Part shown: positions 51,811 to 60,225 of the stretch, one piece after another
Layout of the letters: the number at the start of each line of letters is the position of its first letter
Numbering within the stretch: the stretch's first letter is position 1
Assembly: GCF_964253915.1 (NCBI RefSeq)
Contig: NZ_CAXUSG020000002.1
Location: forward strand, 724,291-788,290
DNA length: 64,000 nucleotides
Reading direction: 5' to 3'
DNA from: Metarhizobium sp964253915
GTDB taxonomy: Bacteria; Pseudomonadota; Alphaproteobacteria; Rhizobiales; Rhizobiaceae
Notes under the pieces: generated by a model
Told to the model about the DNA's origin: nothing
The model's database searches: none
What the model saw: only the letters and a program-made list of their open reading frames with translations
Made by a program: the position numbers and the translations under genes

Positions 51811-53571
51811 TCAGTTCTTCAGCGCGATATTGGTGATATCGGCCTGTACCGCCAGCGAAGACCAGACCCAATGGCTGATGCGATCGGAGGTGATGGCAAT
51901 CTTGCGCTTCTCGAAAAGCGGGATCCAGGGCAGATCCGTCGAGACGATCTGGTCCGCCTTGGTCCAGAGCGGGGTTGGATTATCCGAAGGATAGGCTTCG
52001 GCCGCGAGCTTGTTCAGCTCGGGATTGCTGTAGCAGATCGCGTAGACATTTCCGGGACCGCAGGGCGAAGCATCCGAATTCAGCCAGCCGCCGAGCAGCA
52101 TTCGCGTGCTTGGCCCCTGCCAGTCGGGCGAAAAGCTTGCATTCAGGAACACATCCCAACGGGACTTCGGATCCTGAATGTACGAGCGCCATTCACTGGA
52201 AGGCACCGGGATCAGGTTCAGCGTAATACCGGCGGCCGCCAGGTCTTCCTTGAGCGTTACGGCGATCGTTTCACCCTGTGCGTTGGTGCGATAGAGCGCG
52301 TCGAGCGTGATGCCATTCGGATAGCCCGCCTTTGCCAGAAGCTCTTTAGCCTTTTCCGGATCGCCCTTGTTGCCATCGGTCGGATAGGGATCAAACTGCT
52401 CATAGCCGGAAATCGTCGAGGTAATGATCTGCGACAACGGCACCGCCGCAATCGCACCGCCCTGCGACTGGACAAGGTGGGCGCGATTGACCGCATAGGT
52501 CAGAGCCTGCCGCACTTCGGGCTTGCGCAGCGCCTCGATGCCTTCGCTGGTAGCACCCTTCTGCGCGTTCAATGTGATGAAGTTGGCCGATCCACTGTTC
52601 GTCGCGTGCAGATAGGGGCTGTTTTCCGACACATATTGCCGGATGGTGCCACGCGGCGGAGTGTCGAGATAAAGCGAAAGATCCGCTTCGCCGGCCTGGA
52701 TTTTCTGGACGACCGCATCTTCGCTGTTGGCGGTGAAGTCGACATGAATCTCATCGACATAGGCCTTGCGGGCCTCGTCCGATTCCGCCTTGAAGTTCTT
52801 GGCCTTCTTCAGGACCAGCTTCTGCCCCTGCTCATAGGACGCGACATAATACGGTCCGCTCGACGGCAGATTCTTGCGTGAGTCCAGCGAATCCGGAAAA
52901 TATTTCGACGCGATTTCGGATGCGACCGGCGACACGAAATTCATCGAGAGAATGTTGAGGAAGTCATAGTTCTTGGTGTCCGAACGGATCACCAGGGTCT
53001 TGTCATCCGGGGCGGATACGCCGGAAATCTCATGGCTATCGATGAAGGCTTTGCTCGCAGCCAGGTCGCCGGTCGGCACCTTGGAGAATTCCTTGCAATA
53101 GTCGACAAAGCCCGAGAGAACGAGATTGAAATAGTTGATCGCCGCGACCTGCTTGTTCGGGTCGCAGAAGCGCTTGATGCCATAGACAAAATCGCCGGCA
53201 ACGATAGGGCGCTCGGTGGAGCCCGAGAAGAAGATGTCGTCCTTCAGGTGGAAGGTGTAGGTCTTGCCGTCCGGGCTGACATCCCAGGACTTGGCCAGAT
53301 CCGGAACCAGGGTCGTATCTTCCTTGAGGCCGATGGGCGAACCGGGATAGGTGACGAGCTGCCGTGTCGTGGCGCGCAGGATTTCCCAGGATTCGATGCT
53401 GTAGCCGGTCAGGGGATCGAAGGCATCGAGATCGGATTCGAGCGAGGCGATGCGCAAAGTGCCACCGAACTTCGGCTCATCGGCAAGGGCCGGAGCGCAG
53501 AGAGCGGTGTAGGCAGCGAGAAGAGGAACAGCGGCCCGCTTGGCGGATCGTAAAAGGACGGTAACATGCAT
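51811..53571 (-). CDS. Peptide-type ABC transporter substrate-binding protein (SBP family 5)
   Basis: A 586-residue periplasmic binding protein. A Sec-type signal ends near ALCAPALA (about residue 31), followed by KFGGTLRIAS and the family-5 block YTFHLKDDIFFSGSTERPIV. It is long for the family. It opens the minus-strand operon that continues with fused ATPase, two permeases and three flavoproteins, so it probably captures the organosulfur substrate. Its upstream region carries one of a matched pair of palindromes. Confidence 0.9.
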   Translation of the reverse strand: MHVTVLLRSAKRAAVPLLAAYTALCAPALADEPKFGGTLRIASLESDLDAFDPLTGYSIESWEILRATTRQLVTYPGSPIGLKEDTTLVPDLAKSWDVSPDGKTYTFHLKDDIFFSGSTERPIVAGDFVYGIKRFCDPNKQVAAINYFNLVLSGFVDYCKEFSKVPTGDLAASKAFIDSHEISGVSAPDDKTLVIRSDTKNYDFLNILSMNFVSPVASEIASKYFPDSLDSRKNLPSSGPYYVASYEQGQKLVLKKAKNFKAESDEARKAYVDEIHVDFTANSEDAVVQKIQAGEADLSLYLDTPPRGTIRQYVSENSPYLHATNSGSANFITLNAQKGATSEGIEALRKPEVRQALTYAVNRAHLVQSQGGAIAAVPLSQIITSTISGYEQFDPYPTDGNKGDPEKAKELLAKAGYPNGITLDALYRTNAQGETIAVTLKEDLAAAGITLNLIPVPSSEWRSYIQDPKSRWDVFLNASFSPDWQGPSTRMLLGGWLNSDASPCGPGNVYAICYSNPELNKLAAEAYPSDNPTPLWTKADQIVSTDLPWIPLFEKRKIAITSDRISHWVWSSLAVQADITNIALKN

Positions 53572-53606
53572 GAGTGTTTGCCTCGGTTCGAATAATCTAC
53601 TTTATT

Positions 53607-53895
53607 TCTATAGTTTTTGTAGACTAAAAGAACGCAGCGACGTTCCAATTTCGGCGACAGCCGGAGAAAATATCCGGTCGAAACCGCCCCTCCCTCGGAA
53701 AATCAGTATCGTTTCGAGAACATTGAGGGACGTGACGCGCGATATTTTGCCAGCGTCACGCCCTGCCCCAGCGGCACCGTCGCAAATGCCCTAGCGGCGA
53801 AAATGAGAACAATTTTCCTCAAGTAAACTACTTTTGGAACTGAACGACCACGCCAAGCCATAAATGCCGTAGCATAAGTCTATCATTTTTGTAGA
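53607..53895. promoter_or_regulatory. Divergent promoter region with two TCTA-N9-TAGA palindromes
   Basis: The 394-bp gap 53572-53965 holds two near-identical 17-bp sites: TCTATAGTTTTTGTAGA at 53607-53623 and TCTATCATTTTTGTAGA at 53879-53895, identical at 15 of 17 positions. One lies 36 bp before the binding-protein start (minus), the other 71 bp before the SsuD-like start (plus). This placement suggests a shared regulator for both arms. No regulator gene is adjacent. The sequence between them shows no gene. Confidence 0.6.
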
Positions 53896-53965
53896 TTATG
53901 GATCGCCTTGATGGCCTGGAGCGCACTTTTGATACAGTCTGCCTTTTGCCCGGCGGGGGCCTGGC

Positions 53966-55110
53966 ATGAGCGGTAATATCCACCTTCACTGGTACCTGCC
54001 GACGAACGGCGACAGCCGGGGCCTGACGGGCTCGGGGAACGATAGCCACGTCGTGGAATTTTCCGGCGGCTTCCGCGCTCCCACCCTCGCCTATCTGGGC
54101 GACGTGGCGCGCGCCGCCGAACAACAGCCCTTTCATGCCGTTCTGACACCGACCGGCACATGGTGCGAAGACGCCTGGATCACCACCGCCGCTCTTGCCC
54201 ATGAAACGAAACGGCTGAAATTTCTCGTTGCCTTCCGTCCCGGCTGATATCGCCGACTCTGGTCGCCCATCAGGCCGCGACCTTTCAGCGGATGACCGGA
54301 GGGCGGCTGCTTCTCAACGTCGTCACGGGTGGCGACCGTTTCGAGCAGGCGCGTTTCGGCGATCATCTGGATCATGACGCCCGCTATGAAAGGACAGAGG
54401 AATTCCTCTCGGTGGTGCGTGGCGTAACCTCGGCACCCTCCGATCGGCCCTTTTCCTTCAAGGGCAAACATTATGACATTCGGGACGCCAGCATCGATCC
54501 GGCGCCGTATGGCCTGCCACAGATCTTTTTCGGTGGCGCAAGCCCGGCAGCGCAGGAGGTGGCGACCGCACAGGCCGACGTCTACCTCGTTTGGGGTCGC
54601 CCGCCGGCCCTCGAAGCCGAAAACATCGCTCAGCTTAGAGCACGCGCCGCTGCCAAAGGCCGCTCCTTGAGCTTCGGCGTGCGCCTGCATGTCATTTCGC
54701 GAGACACAGAGGACGAAGCCTGGGCCGTGGCAGACAAGTTGCTCGGCTGGCTCTCGCCGGATCGCGTACAGAAAGCCCGCGACCTGCTCGCCAAGTCCGA
54801 ATCCGTTGCCCAAAGCCAGATGTCGGCGCTGCATGCGCATCGCGACGGCCTGCCGGCATCGGCACGCGAACTGGAAATCCATCCCGGCCTCTGGTCCGGT
54901 TATGGTCTCGTTCGTGGCGGCGCCGGTACGGCTCTCGTCGGAAGCCATGCCCAGGTGGCCGGTCTGATCGAAACCTACCATGAAGCCGGTTTCGACCACT
55001 TCATTCTCTCCGGCCAGCCTCATCTCGAAGAGGCATGGCATTTCGGCGAGGGCGCCGCGGCCCTTCTCAGGGCACGTGGCCGTCTCGCTCCGTTATCCCA
55101 ATCATCCTAA
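53966..55110 (+). pseudogene. Frameshifted SsuD-like alkanesulfonate monooxygenase
   Basis: The first frame (53966-54247) encodes IHLHWYLPTNGDSRG to RLKFLVAFRPG, the opening of SsuD. It stops at 54245-54247, while the next frame carries on with ISPTLVAHQAATFQRMTGGR, NVVTGGDRFEQARFGDHLDH and the rest of the protein to 55110. One missing base at about 54243 accounts for it. SsuD releases sulfite from alkanesulfonates using FMNH2. The reading is otherwise clean and codon use normal, so recent mutation or sequence error are both possible. Confidence 0.8.
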
Positions 55111-55121
55111 GGAGGAGCCCA

Positions 55122-56372
55122 ATGCCATCGCTCTCTAAACTTTTGCCCGCAAACAGCTCCCGCCTGGACATACGATCGCTGGACCGCACCTCGGAGCGGC
55201 GAGAGGCTTTTGCCGTGTTTCGGCAGGCCTTGCTGGGGCTCCCCGATTTCGGGCGCAACAGCCCCGACATCGAAGCCCGGTTTCTGGCCGAAGGCAAACC
55301 GCTGGGCGGCTTCGAGGAGGATATCCTGCGCGGCGTCGTGAACGGCTACGATTCGACCATCGCCCTGCCCGGCGGCGACCGCGTGCGGCATCTCGCCGTG
55401 ACCCATGTCGGCGTCTCCCCCGAAGCGACCCGCCGCGGCATCGCCCGCGAACTGCTCGTCGAACAGCTTCGCCGCGCCCGCGCAGACGGCTATGTCGTCG
55501 CCGGCCTGAGAGCATCCGACACCGGCATTTACGGCCGATACGGCTATGGCATCGCTTCATGGTCGGTCCGGCATGAGCTTGACCTGACCCGCGCCAAACT
55601 GGCCGTCGACGTGCCACGCGAAGGGGTCCGCATTGTCGATGCCCGGGAGAGCTTTCCGCTGTTCCGGCAGATTGCCGATGCGGAGCCCGCTCCCCGTGCC
55701 ACAACGCTTTCCCGCTGGGACGGCTGGTGGGCGATTCAGCAATACCGTACGAGCCATGGCCCCACGCCCCACCACGCCGTCGTCTTCGGCCCGGAGGGCA
55801 ATGAGCGCGGTTACCTGCGCTTCCACATAGAGCCGTCGGAGAACTGGTTCACGTCATCGCGCCGCACGGTGATCATCGATGAACTCGTGGCGCATGACGA
55901 CGAAGCCTGGCGCGGCCTGATCGGTCATCTTTTTGCGCAGGATATCCTGCACCACGCCATTTTCCCGTCCCGCCCCGTCGACGATCCGCTGCCTCTGCTT
56001 CTCCAAAACCCGAGAACGCTGGAGATAAACGGTCACCGCGATGAAAGCTGGATACGACCCCTCGACCTCGAAGCTCTGCTCACCGCCCGTCGCTTTGGCG
56101 GGACACGGCAAGTAACCGTTGCCGTCGAAGACGACCTGTTTCCCGACAATGGCGGCATCTGGTCGCTCGGAGCCGATGGAGCAAGACGCAGCAGCGGACA
56201 ACCGCAAGCCCGGATCGCAATCCAGGAAATGGCCACGCTGATCTTCGGCGCGTACCAGGCGTCGCTTCTTGCAGCGTCAGGTCGCATTCAAACGACCAAT
56301 GCGGATGTCGCGGAAGAATTGGACCAGATATTCGCCACCAGCCACCGTCCATATTCGGGCATATCGTTTTGA
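55122..56372 (+). CDS. Eis-like GNAT acetyltransferase
   Basis: A 416-residue protein of the Eis/enhanced-intracellular-survival-like group. An N-terminal GNAT domain has THVGVSPEATRRGIARELLV, with the acetyl-CoA loop RRGIAR at 104-109, followed by a second GNAT-like part and a C-terminal sterol-carrier-like domain. Eis relatives acetylate several amino groups of small molecules. GGAGGAG precedes ATG 55122, 11 bases past the SsuD-like frame. Linked to flavin monooxygenases, it may acetylate a sulfur amino acid before oxidation, as SnaA does; this is speculative. Confidence 0.82.
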   Translation: MPSLSKLLPANSSRLDIRSLDRTSERREAFAVFRQALLGLPDFGRNSPDIEARFLAEGKPLGGFEEDILRGVVNGYDSTIALPGGDRVRHLAVTHVGVSPEATRRGIARELLVEQLRRARADGYVVAGLRASDTGIYGRYGYGIASWSVRHELDLTRAKLAVDVPREGVRIVDARESFPLFRQIADAEPAPRATTLSRWDGWWAIQQYRTSHGPTPHHAVVFGPEGNERGYLRFHIEPSENWFTSSRRTVIIDELVAHDDEAWRGLIGHLFAQDILHHAIFPSRPVDDPLPLLLQNPRTLEINGHRDESWIRPLDLEALLTARRFGGTRQVTVAVEDDLFPDNGGIWSLGADGARRSSGQPQARIAIQEMATLIFGAYQASLLAASGRIQTTNADVAEELDQIFATSHRPYSGISF

Positions 56373-56746
56373 CGACGCGGCATCGTGCGGGCGCTGCCGT
56401 GAAAAATACTTCCGATACAGGTCTCCATCGCGACCGTGCATTTGGGCGATTTTGTAGAGAAGGTCACGACTTGGCCGCGTGACAGCGTCCTGCGCAAGAT
56501 CGAACGACGAGCTGCTGGAGATGGAAGGCCGCTATGCGCAGCTCACCGAATTGCGGACGCAAGCGGAGAACTGGAGCATCGATCTGCAACCCGCGCCGAC
56601 GCTTGGGATAAAATCGTGATGCACCTCAAGACGTGGATCAAAATTCTGCTGAAACCCTAAATTGGGGCCGACAAACAGAGAGTGGTGAAATTCGCTGTTG
56701 CCAAGCTTCAATCCACTTAATACAGTGTTAAGTGAGAGGGAAGGCC
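56373..56746 (+). promoter_or_regulatory. Gap upstream of the XRE regulator with CACTTAA-N7-TTAAGTG operator
   Basis: CACTTAA (56714-56720) and TTAAGTG (56728-56734) form a perfect 7-bp inverted repeat with a 7-base spacer, 12 bp before the regulator ATG, so autoregulation is likely. Further upstream (about 56480-56620) a short plus-strand stretch reads DELLEMEGRYAQLTELRTQA. It looks codon-like but has no start or recognised family and may be the end of a lost gene. Confidence 0.55.
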
Positions 56747-57364
56747 ATGGACGACATCGCGATTGCGACGAAGAATCAGGCTGCTGTGGGCGAGAAAGTG
56801 AAGACTTTCCGCACTGCCCGTCGGATGTCGCTTCGCACGCTGGGCGATGCCACGGGAACGACCGCAAGCTTCCTCAGCCAGCTGGAGCGGGGGCTGAGCG
56901 GCGTCAACATCAGCACGCTGATACGCATTGCCGGCGCGCTCGGCATCAGCCTGACGGATCTGTTCGAAGAGGCCGCGCCGCCCGTAGGCCGCGTCCTGCG
57001 CAAACACGAGCGCCCGGCCTTGCCGCCGGCCGAGGGCTACCGAAAGATGCTGCTGTCGCAGCGCCCGATCCGCAACATGGAAGTCTATATCGGCGAATTC
57101 GACCGCGGGGGCTCGACGGGCGACAAGCCTTACAGCCATGGGGATTCGCATGAACTCTTCTTCGTCCTGCGAGGCGAGGTGGAACTCACCCTCGGCGACG
57201 AACTGCATGTGCTGTCGGCTGGCGACAGCATCGAATATCCGACGTCAGTCCCGCACAAGACCGTCAATATCGGCACGGAAACGGCTGAAGTCATGTGGAT
57301 GATCGCGCCGCCCACCAGCGTCGCGGATGAACTCGATAAATACCTGCCACGGCCGGGCTCGTAA
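56747..57364 (+). CDS. XRE-family regulator with cupin domain (PuuR-like)
   Basis: A 205-residue regulator. The helix-turn-helix occupies about residues 15-73 (VGEKVKTFRTARRMSLRTLG, SFLSQLERGLSGVNISTLIR), and a cupin sensor domain follows from about 110 (HGDSHELFFVLRGEVEL, SAGDSIEYPTSVPHKTVNIG). This architecture is that of PuuR and related repressors of amine catabolism. ATG 56747 follows GAGAGGGAAGG. It precedes polyamine-type transport and oxidase genes on the same strand and probably represses them. Confidence 0.87.
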   Translation: MDDIAIATKNQAAVGEKVKTFRTARRMSLRTLGDATGTTASFLSQLERGLSGVNISTLIRIAGALGISLTDLFEEAAPPVGRVLRKHERPALPPAEGYRKMLLSQRPIRNMEVYIGEFDRGGSTGDKPYSHGDSHELFFVLRGEVELTLGDELHVLSAGDSIEYPTSVPHKTVNIGTETAEVMWMIAPPTSVADELDKYLPRPGS

Positions 57365-57409
57365 CCGCGGCAGGAACAACGCACGCGAGCGCTACTGGGA
57401 GTAATGACG

Positions 57410-58480
57410 ATGAAGAATTTTGCGAGGGCTTTCGCCCTAACGATGACGTGCGCCCTGGCGTTGCCGGCGTTCGCACAGGAAAAGCCGGTCGCCGGCGAAG
57501 TGAAGGAAGGCTCGCTCAAGGGCAAGACGCTGACCTTCGTTTCCTATGGCGGCATCTACCAGGACGGCCAGGTCGCCGCCCTTCAGGATTTCGTGACGAA
57601 ATCCGGCGTGACGCTGCTGAACGACGGCCCGACGGAAATCGCCAAGCTCAAGGCACAGGTCGATGCCGGCAACGTCACCTGGGACGTGGTCGACACCGCC
57701 GACCTGCCGCCCTACGTTCATTGCGGCACGCTGTTCCAGAAGCTCGACCTCTCCAAGCTCGACGTCTCGAAGATTCCGCCCGGCCAGGTCGGCGAGTGCT
57801 CGGTTCCGGCCATGAACTACGGCGTCGTACTGATGTACAAGAACGAGACCTATAAGGACAATCCGCCGAAGAACTGGGTCGATTTCTTCGACACGGAGAA
57901 GTTCCCGGGCATCCGCGCCATCGACGGCAGCGGCGATCCGACCGGCGGCCTGATCGAACAAGCGTTCAAGGCAGCTGGCGGCGACCCGAAGGCGATGACG
58001 CCGGAGGATATCGAGAAAGGCATCCAGAAGCTGCGCGATCTCGGCCCCGACACGATCTATTGGAAGACGGGCGCTGAATCCCAGCAGCTCGCCGAATCTG
58101 GCGAAGCCGACATGGTGATGATGTGGACCGGCCGCGCCATGATCGCCGTGAAGAACGGCGCCGCCTATACGCCGGTCTGGCAGGATTGGCTGGTCGTGAT
58201 GGACCAGATGACCATTCCTGTCGGCGTCAAGGACACGGATGCCGCCTATGCGCTGCTCAATGCCTATCTCGGCGCGAACGCCCAGGCGATCCTCACCGAA
58301 AAGACCTCCTACACGCCGATCAACCTCGACGCCAAGCCGAAGGTCGATGACGCCACGGCTGCCTTCCTCACCTCGACGCCCGAGCGCATCGCCCAGGGCT
58401 ATCAGCAGAACATCCCGTTCTGGGTGAAGAATTTCGATCTCGCCGCGGAAAAGTGGTCGGCCCTTCTTTCCGGCAACTAA
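57410..58480 (+). CDS. Polyamine-type ABC transporter substrate-binding protein
   Basis: A 356-residue PotD/PotF-like periplasmic protein. The signal peptide ends near LALPAFAQ, and the mature part starts with GKTLTFVSYGGIYQDGQ. The segments AQVDAGNVTWDVVDTADLPP and VPAMNYGVVLMYKNETYKDN are typical. ATG 57410 is better placed than 57404 relative to GGGAG. It begins the transport part of the operon. Polyamine or a related amine is the likely ligand; the acidic residues that set specificity were not resolved. Confidence 0.88.
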   Translation: MKNFARAFALTMTCALALPAFAQEKPVAGEVKEGSLKGKTLTFVSYGGIYQDGQVAALQDFVTKSGVTLLNDGPTEIAKLKAQVDAGNVTWDVVDTADLPPYVHCGTLFQKLDLSKLDVSKIPPGQVGECSVPAMNYGVVLMYKNETYKDNPPKNWVDFFDTEKFPGIRAIDGSGDPTGGLIEQAFKAAGGDPKAMTPEDIEKGIQKLRDLGPDTIYWKTGAESQQLAESGEADMVMMWTGRAMIAVKNGAAYTPVWQDWLVVMDQMTIPVGVKDTDAAYALLNAYLGANAQAILTEKTSYTPINLDAKPKVDDATAAFLTSTPERIAQGYQQNIPFWVKNFDLAAEKWSALLSGN

Positions 58481-58541
58481 GAGCGTGATCCCCTGCAAGT
58501 CCGGCGTAGTGTCGGGCTTGCTTCCCATATGGGAGGTTTCC

Positions 58542-59432
58542 TTGACAGCGATACCCAACCAAGGCTCGCACACCGGTTCCGAACGACCCACCTTCCTGTC
58601 GCGTTTCCAGCTTCGCGGCGCGGTGTGGCTGGCAGCGCCCGCCGTGCTGGTGCTGCTCGTGGCGCTCGCCTATCCGCTGGCGATCGTCGTGGTGCGCAGT
58701 TTCGCCGATCCGGCGCCCGGCATCGACAATTACATCTGGTTCTTCCAGTCCGCGGTGAACCGCAACGTGCTGCAACGGACCTTCGTCGTCGCCGCCTGGG
58801 TGACGCTCGCTTCGCTGATCTGCGCCTACCCCTATGCCTATGCCATGACCATCGTCGGGCGGAACGTCAGGCTTGCGCTCATCCTCTGCGTGCTCGTGCC
58901 CTTCTGGCTGAGCGGTGTGGTGCGCACGCTCGCCTGGGTCATCCTGCTGCAGGATTCCGGCGTCATCAATTCCATGCTGCGCGGTATCGGCCTTTCGCCG
59001 GTCAAGCTGATCCGCACCCTGCCCGGCGTCGTCATCGGCATGACGCAGGTGCTGCTGCCCTTCATGATCCTGCCGATCTATTCGGTGATGCGGGGCATCG
59101 ATACGCGCCTGTTGCAGGCCGCCCGCAGCCTCGGTGCAAAACCCTGGCGCGCCTTCGCGCAGATCTACGTGCCGCTGTCGTTGCCGGGCGTCTATGCCGG
59201 CGCGATCATCGTCTTCATCCTGTCGCTCGGCTTTTACATCACCCCGGCTTTGCTCGGCGGACCACGCAGCATCCTCTTGTCCTCGCTGGTGCAGAACCAG
59301 GTGCTGAGCCTGCTCAACTGGGGCCGCGGCGGCGCCATGGGCGTGGTGCTCCTGGTCGCGACGTTCCTACTGCTCGCCATCGCCGCACCGCTGATGCGGC
59401 AGAAACACACCAGCAACCGCAGGGGGGCCTGA
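58542..59432 (+). CDS. Polyamine-type ABC transporter permease (PotB/PotH-like)
   Basis: A 296-residue permease with six membrane spans. The EAA loop is QAARSLGAKPWRAFAQIYVP, and FWLSGVVRTLAWVILLQDSG is characteristic of PotH/PotB. The start is read as TTG 58542 because GGGAGG lies five bases upstream; a GTG at 58485 would add an unlikely 19-residue leader. It is followed by its partner permease after five bases. Confidence 0.88.
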   Translation: MTAIPNQGSHTGSERPTFLSRFQLRGAVWLAAPAVLVLLVALAYPLAIVVVRSFADPAPGIDNYIWFFQSAVNRNVLQRTFVVAAWVTLASLICAYPYAYAMTIVGRNVRLALILCVLVPFWLSGVVRTLAWVILLQDSGVINSMLRGIGLSPVKLIRTLPGVVIGMTQVLLPFMILPIYSVMRGIDTRLLQAARSLGAKPWRAFAQIYVPLSLPGVYAGAIIVFILSLGFYITPALLGGPRSILLSSLVQNQVLSLLNWGRGGAMGVVLLVATFLLLAIAAPLMRQKHTSNRRGA

Positions 59433-59437
59433 GAGCG

Positions 59438-60223
59438 ATGCCTTCCTTCCCGCGCATTTTCCTCGGCCTGTTCTGCCTGCTTGTCGCCGTGCTGCTGCTC
59501 GCACCGACACTGGTGGTCATCCCGATGTCGTTCAACAGCAACAAGTCGCTGGCGTTCCCGCCGGTCGGCTTCTCCTGGCAGTGGTATCAAAATTTCTTCA
59601 GCAATCCCGACTGGACGACGAGCTTCACCAATTCGCTGATCATCGCGCTCATCGTTGCTGTGGTGGCAACCATCGTCGGCACGCTCGCCGCCTTCGGCGT
59701 CACCCGCGCCGCGGCACGCACCGGCGGGTTGCTGCGTGCGCTTCTGATCACGCCGATGGTCGTGCCCGGCGTGGTGCTGGCGATCGGCATCTATGCAGTC
59801 TATCTCGATGCGCATCTGGTCGGTACGGTCGTGGGCTTCGTGCTGGCGCATACCATGCTCGCCATTCCCTTCGTGTTGATCGCGGTTCAGGCGAGCCTCG
59901 AAGTTTTCGACCGCCGGCTGGAGACCGCGGCATCGAGCCTCGGCGCAGGACGGCTGACCGTCTTCCGGACAATAACACTGCCGCTGATCCTGCCGGGCAT
60001 CCTTTCCGGCGCGCTCTTCGCCTTCATCACCTCGTTCGACGAGATCATCGTCGCGCTGTTCATCACCAGCCCCTACCTGAAGACCCTGCCGGTGCAGATC
60101 TACACATCCATCACCCGCGACGCGGACCCGACGGTTGCCGCGGTCGGCACGCTGCTCTTCATCGCGACCTCGCTCATTATCGTTGCCGGCCTGCTCTTCG
60201 GCATGCGCCGCGGAAGGACATGA
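59438..60223 (+). CDS. Polyamine-type ABC transporter permease (PotC/PotI-like)
   Basis: A 261-residue permease. The family signatures FNSNKSLAFPPVGFSWQWYQ and the EAA loop ETAASSLGAGRLTVFRTITL are present, then FAFITSFDEIIVALF. Its stop overlaps an upstream ATG of the ATPase gene. With the protein encoded at 58542 it forms the channel of the importer. Confidence 0.9.
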   Translation: MPSFPRIFLGLFCLLVAVLLLAPTLVVIPMSFNSNKSLAFPPVGFSWQWYQNFFSNPDWTTSFTNSLIIALIVAVVATIVGTLAAFGVTRAAARTGGLLRALLITPMVVPGVVLAIGIYAVYLDAHLVGTVVGFVLAHTMLAIPFVLIAVQASLEVFDRRLETAASSLGAGRLTVFRTITLPLILPGILSGALFAFITSFDEIIVALFITSPYLKTLPVQIYTSITRDADPTVAAVGTLLFIATSLIIVAGLLFGMRRGRT

Positions 60224-60225
60224 CC

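Noticed and set aside
51178..52881. Long plus-strand frame across the ATPase/binding-protein junction
   Set aside because: Antisense to two well-supported minus-strand genes; composition is typical of a shadow.
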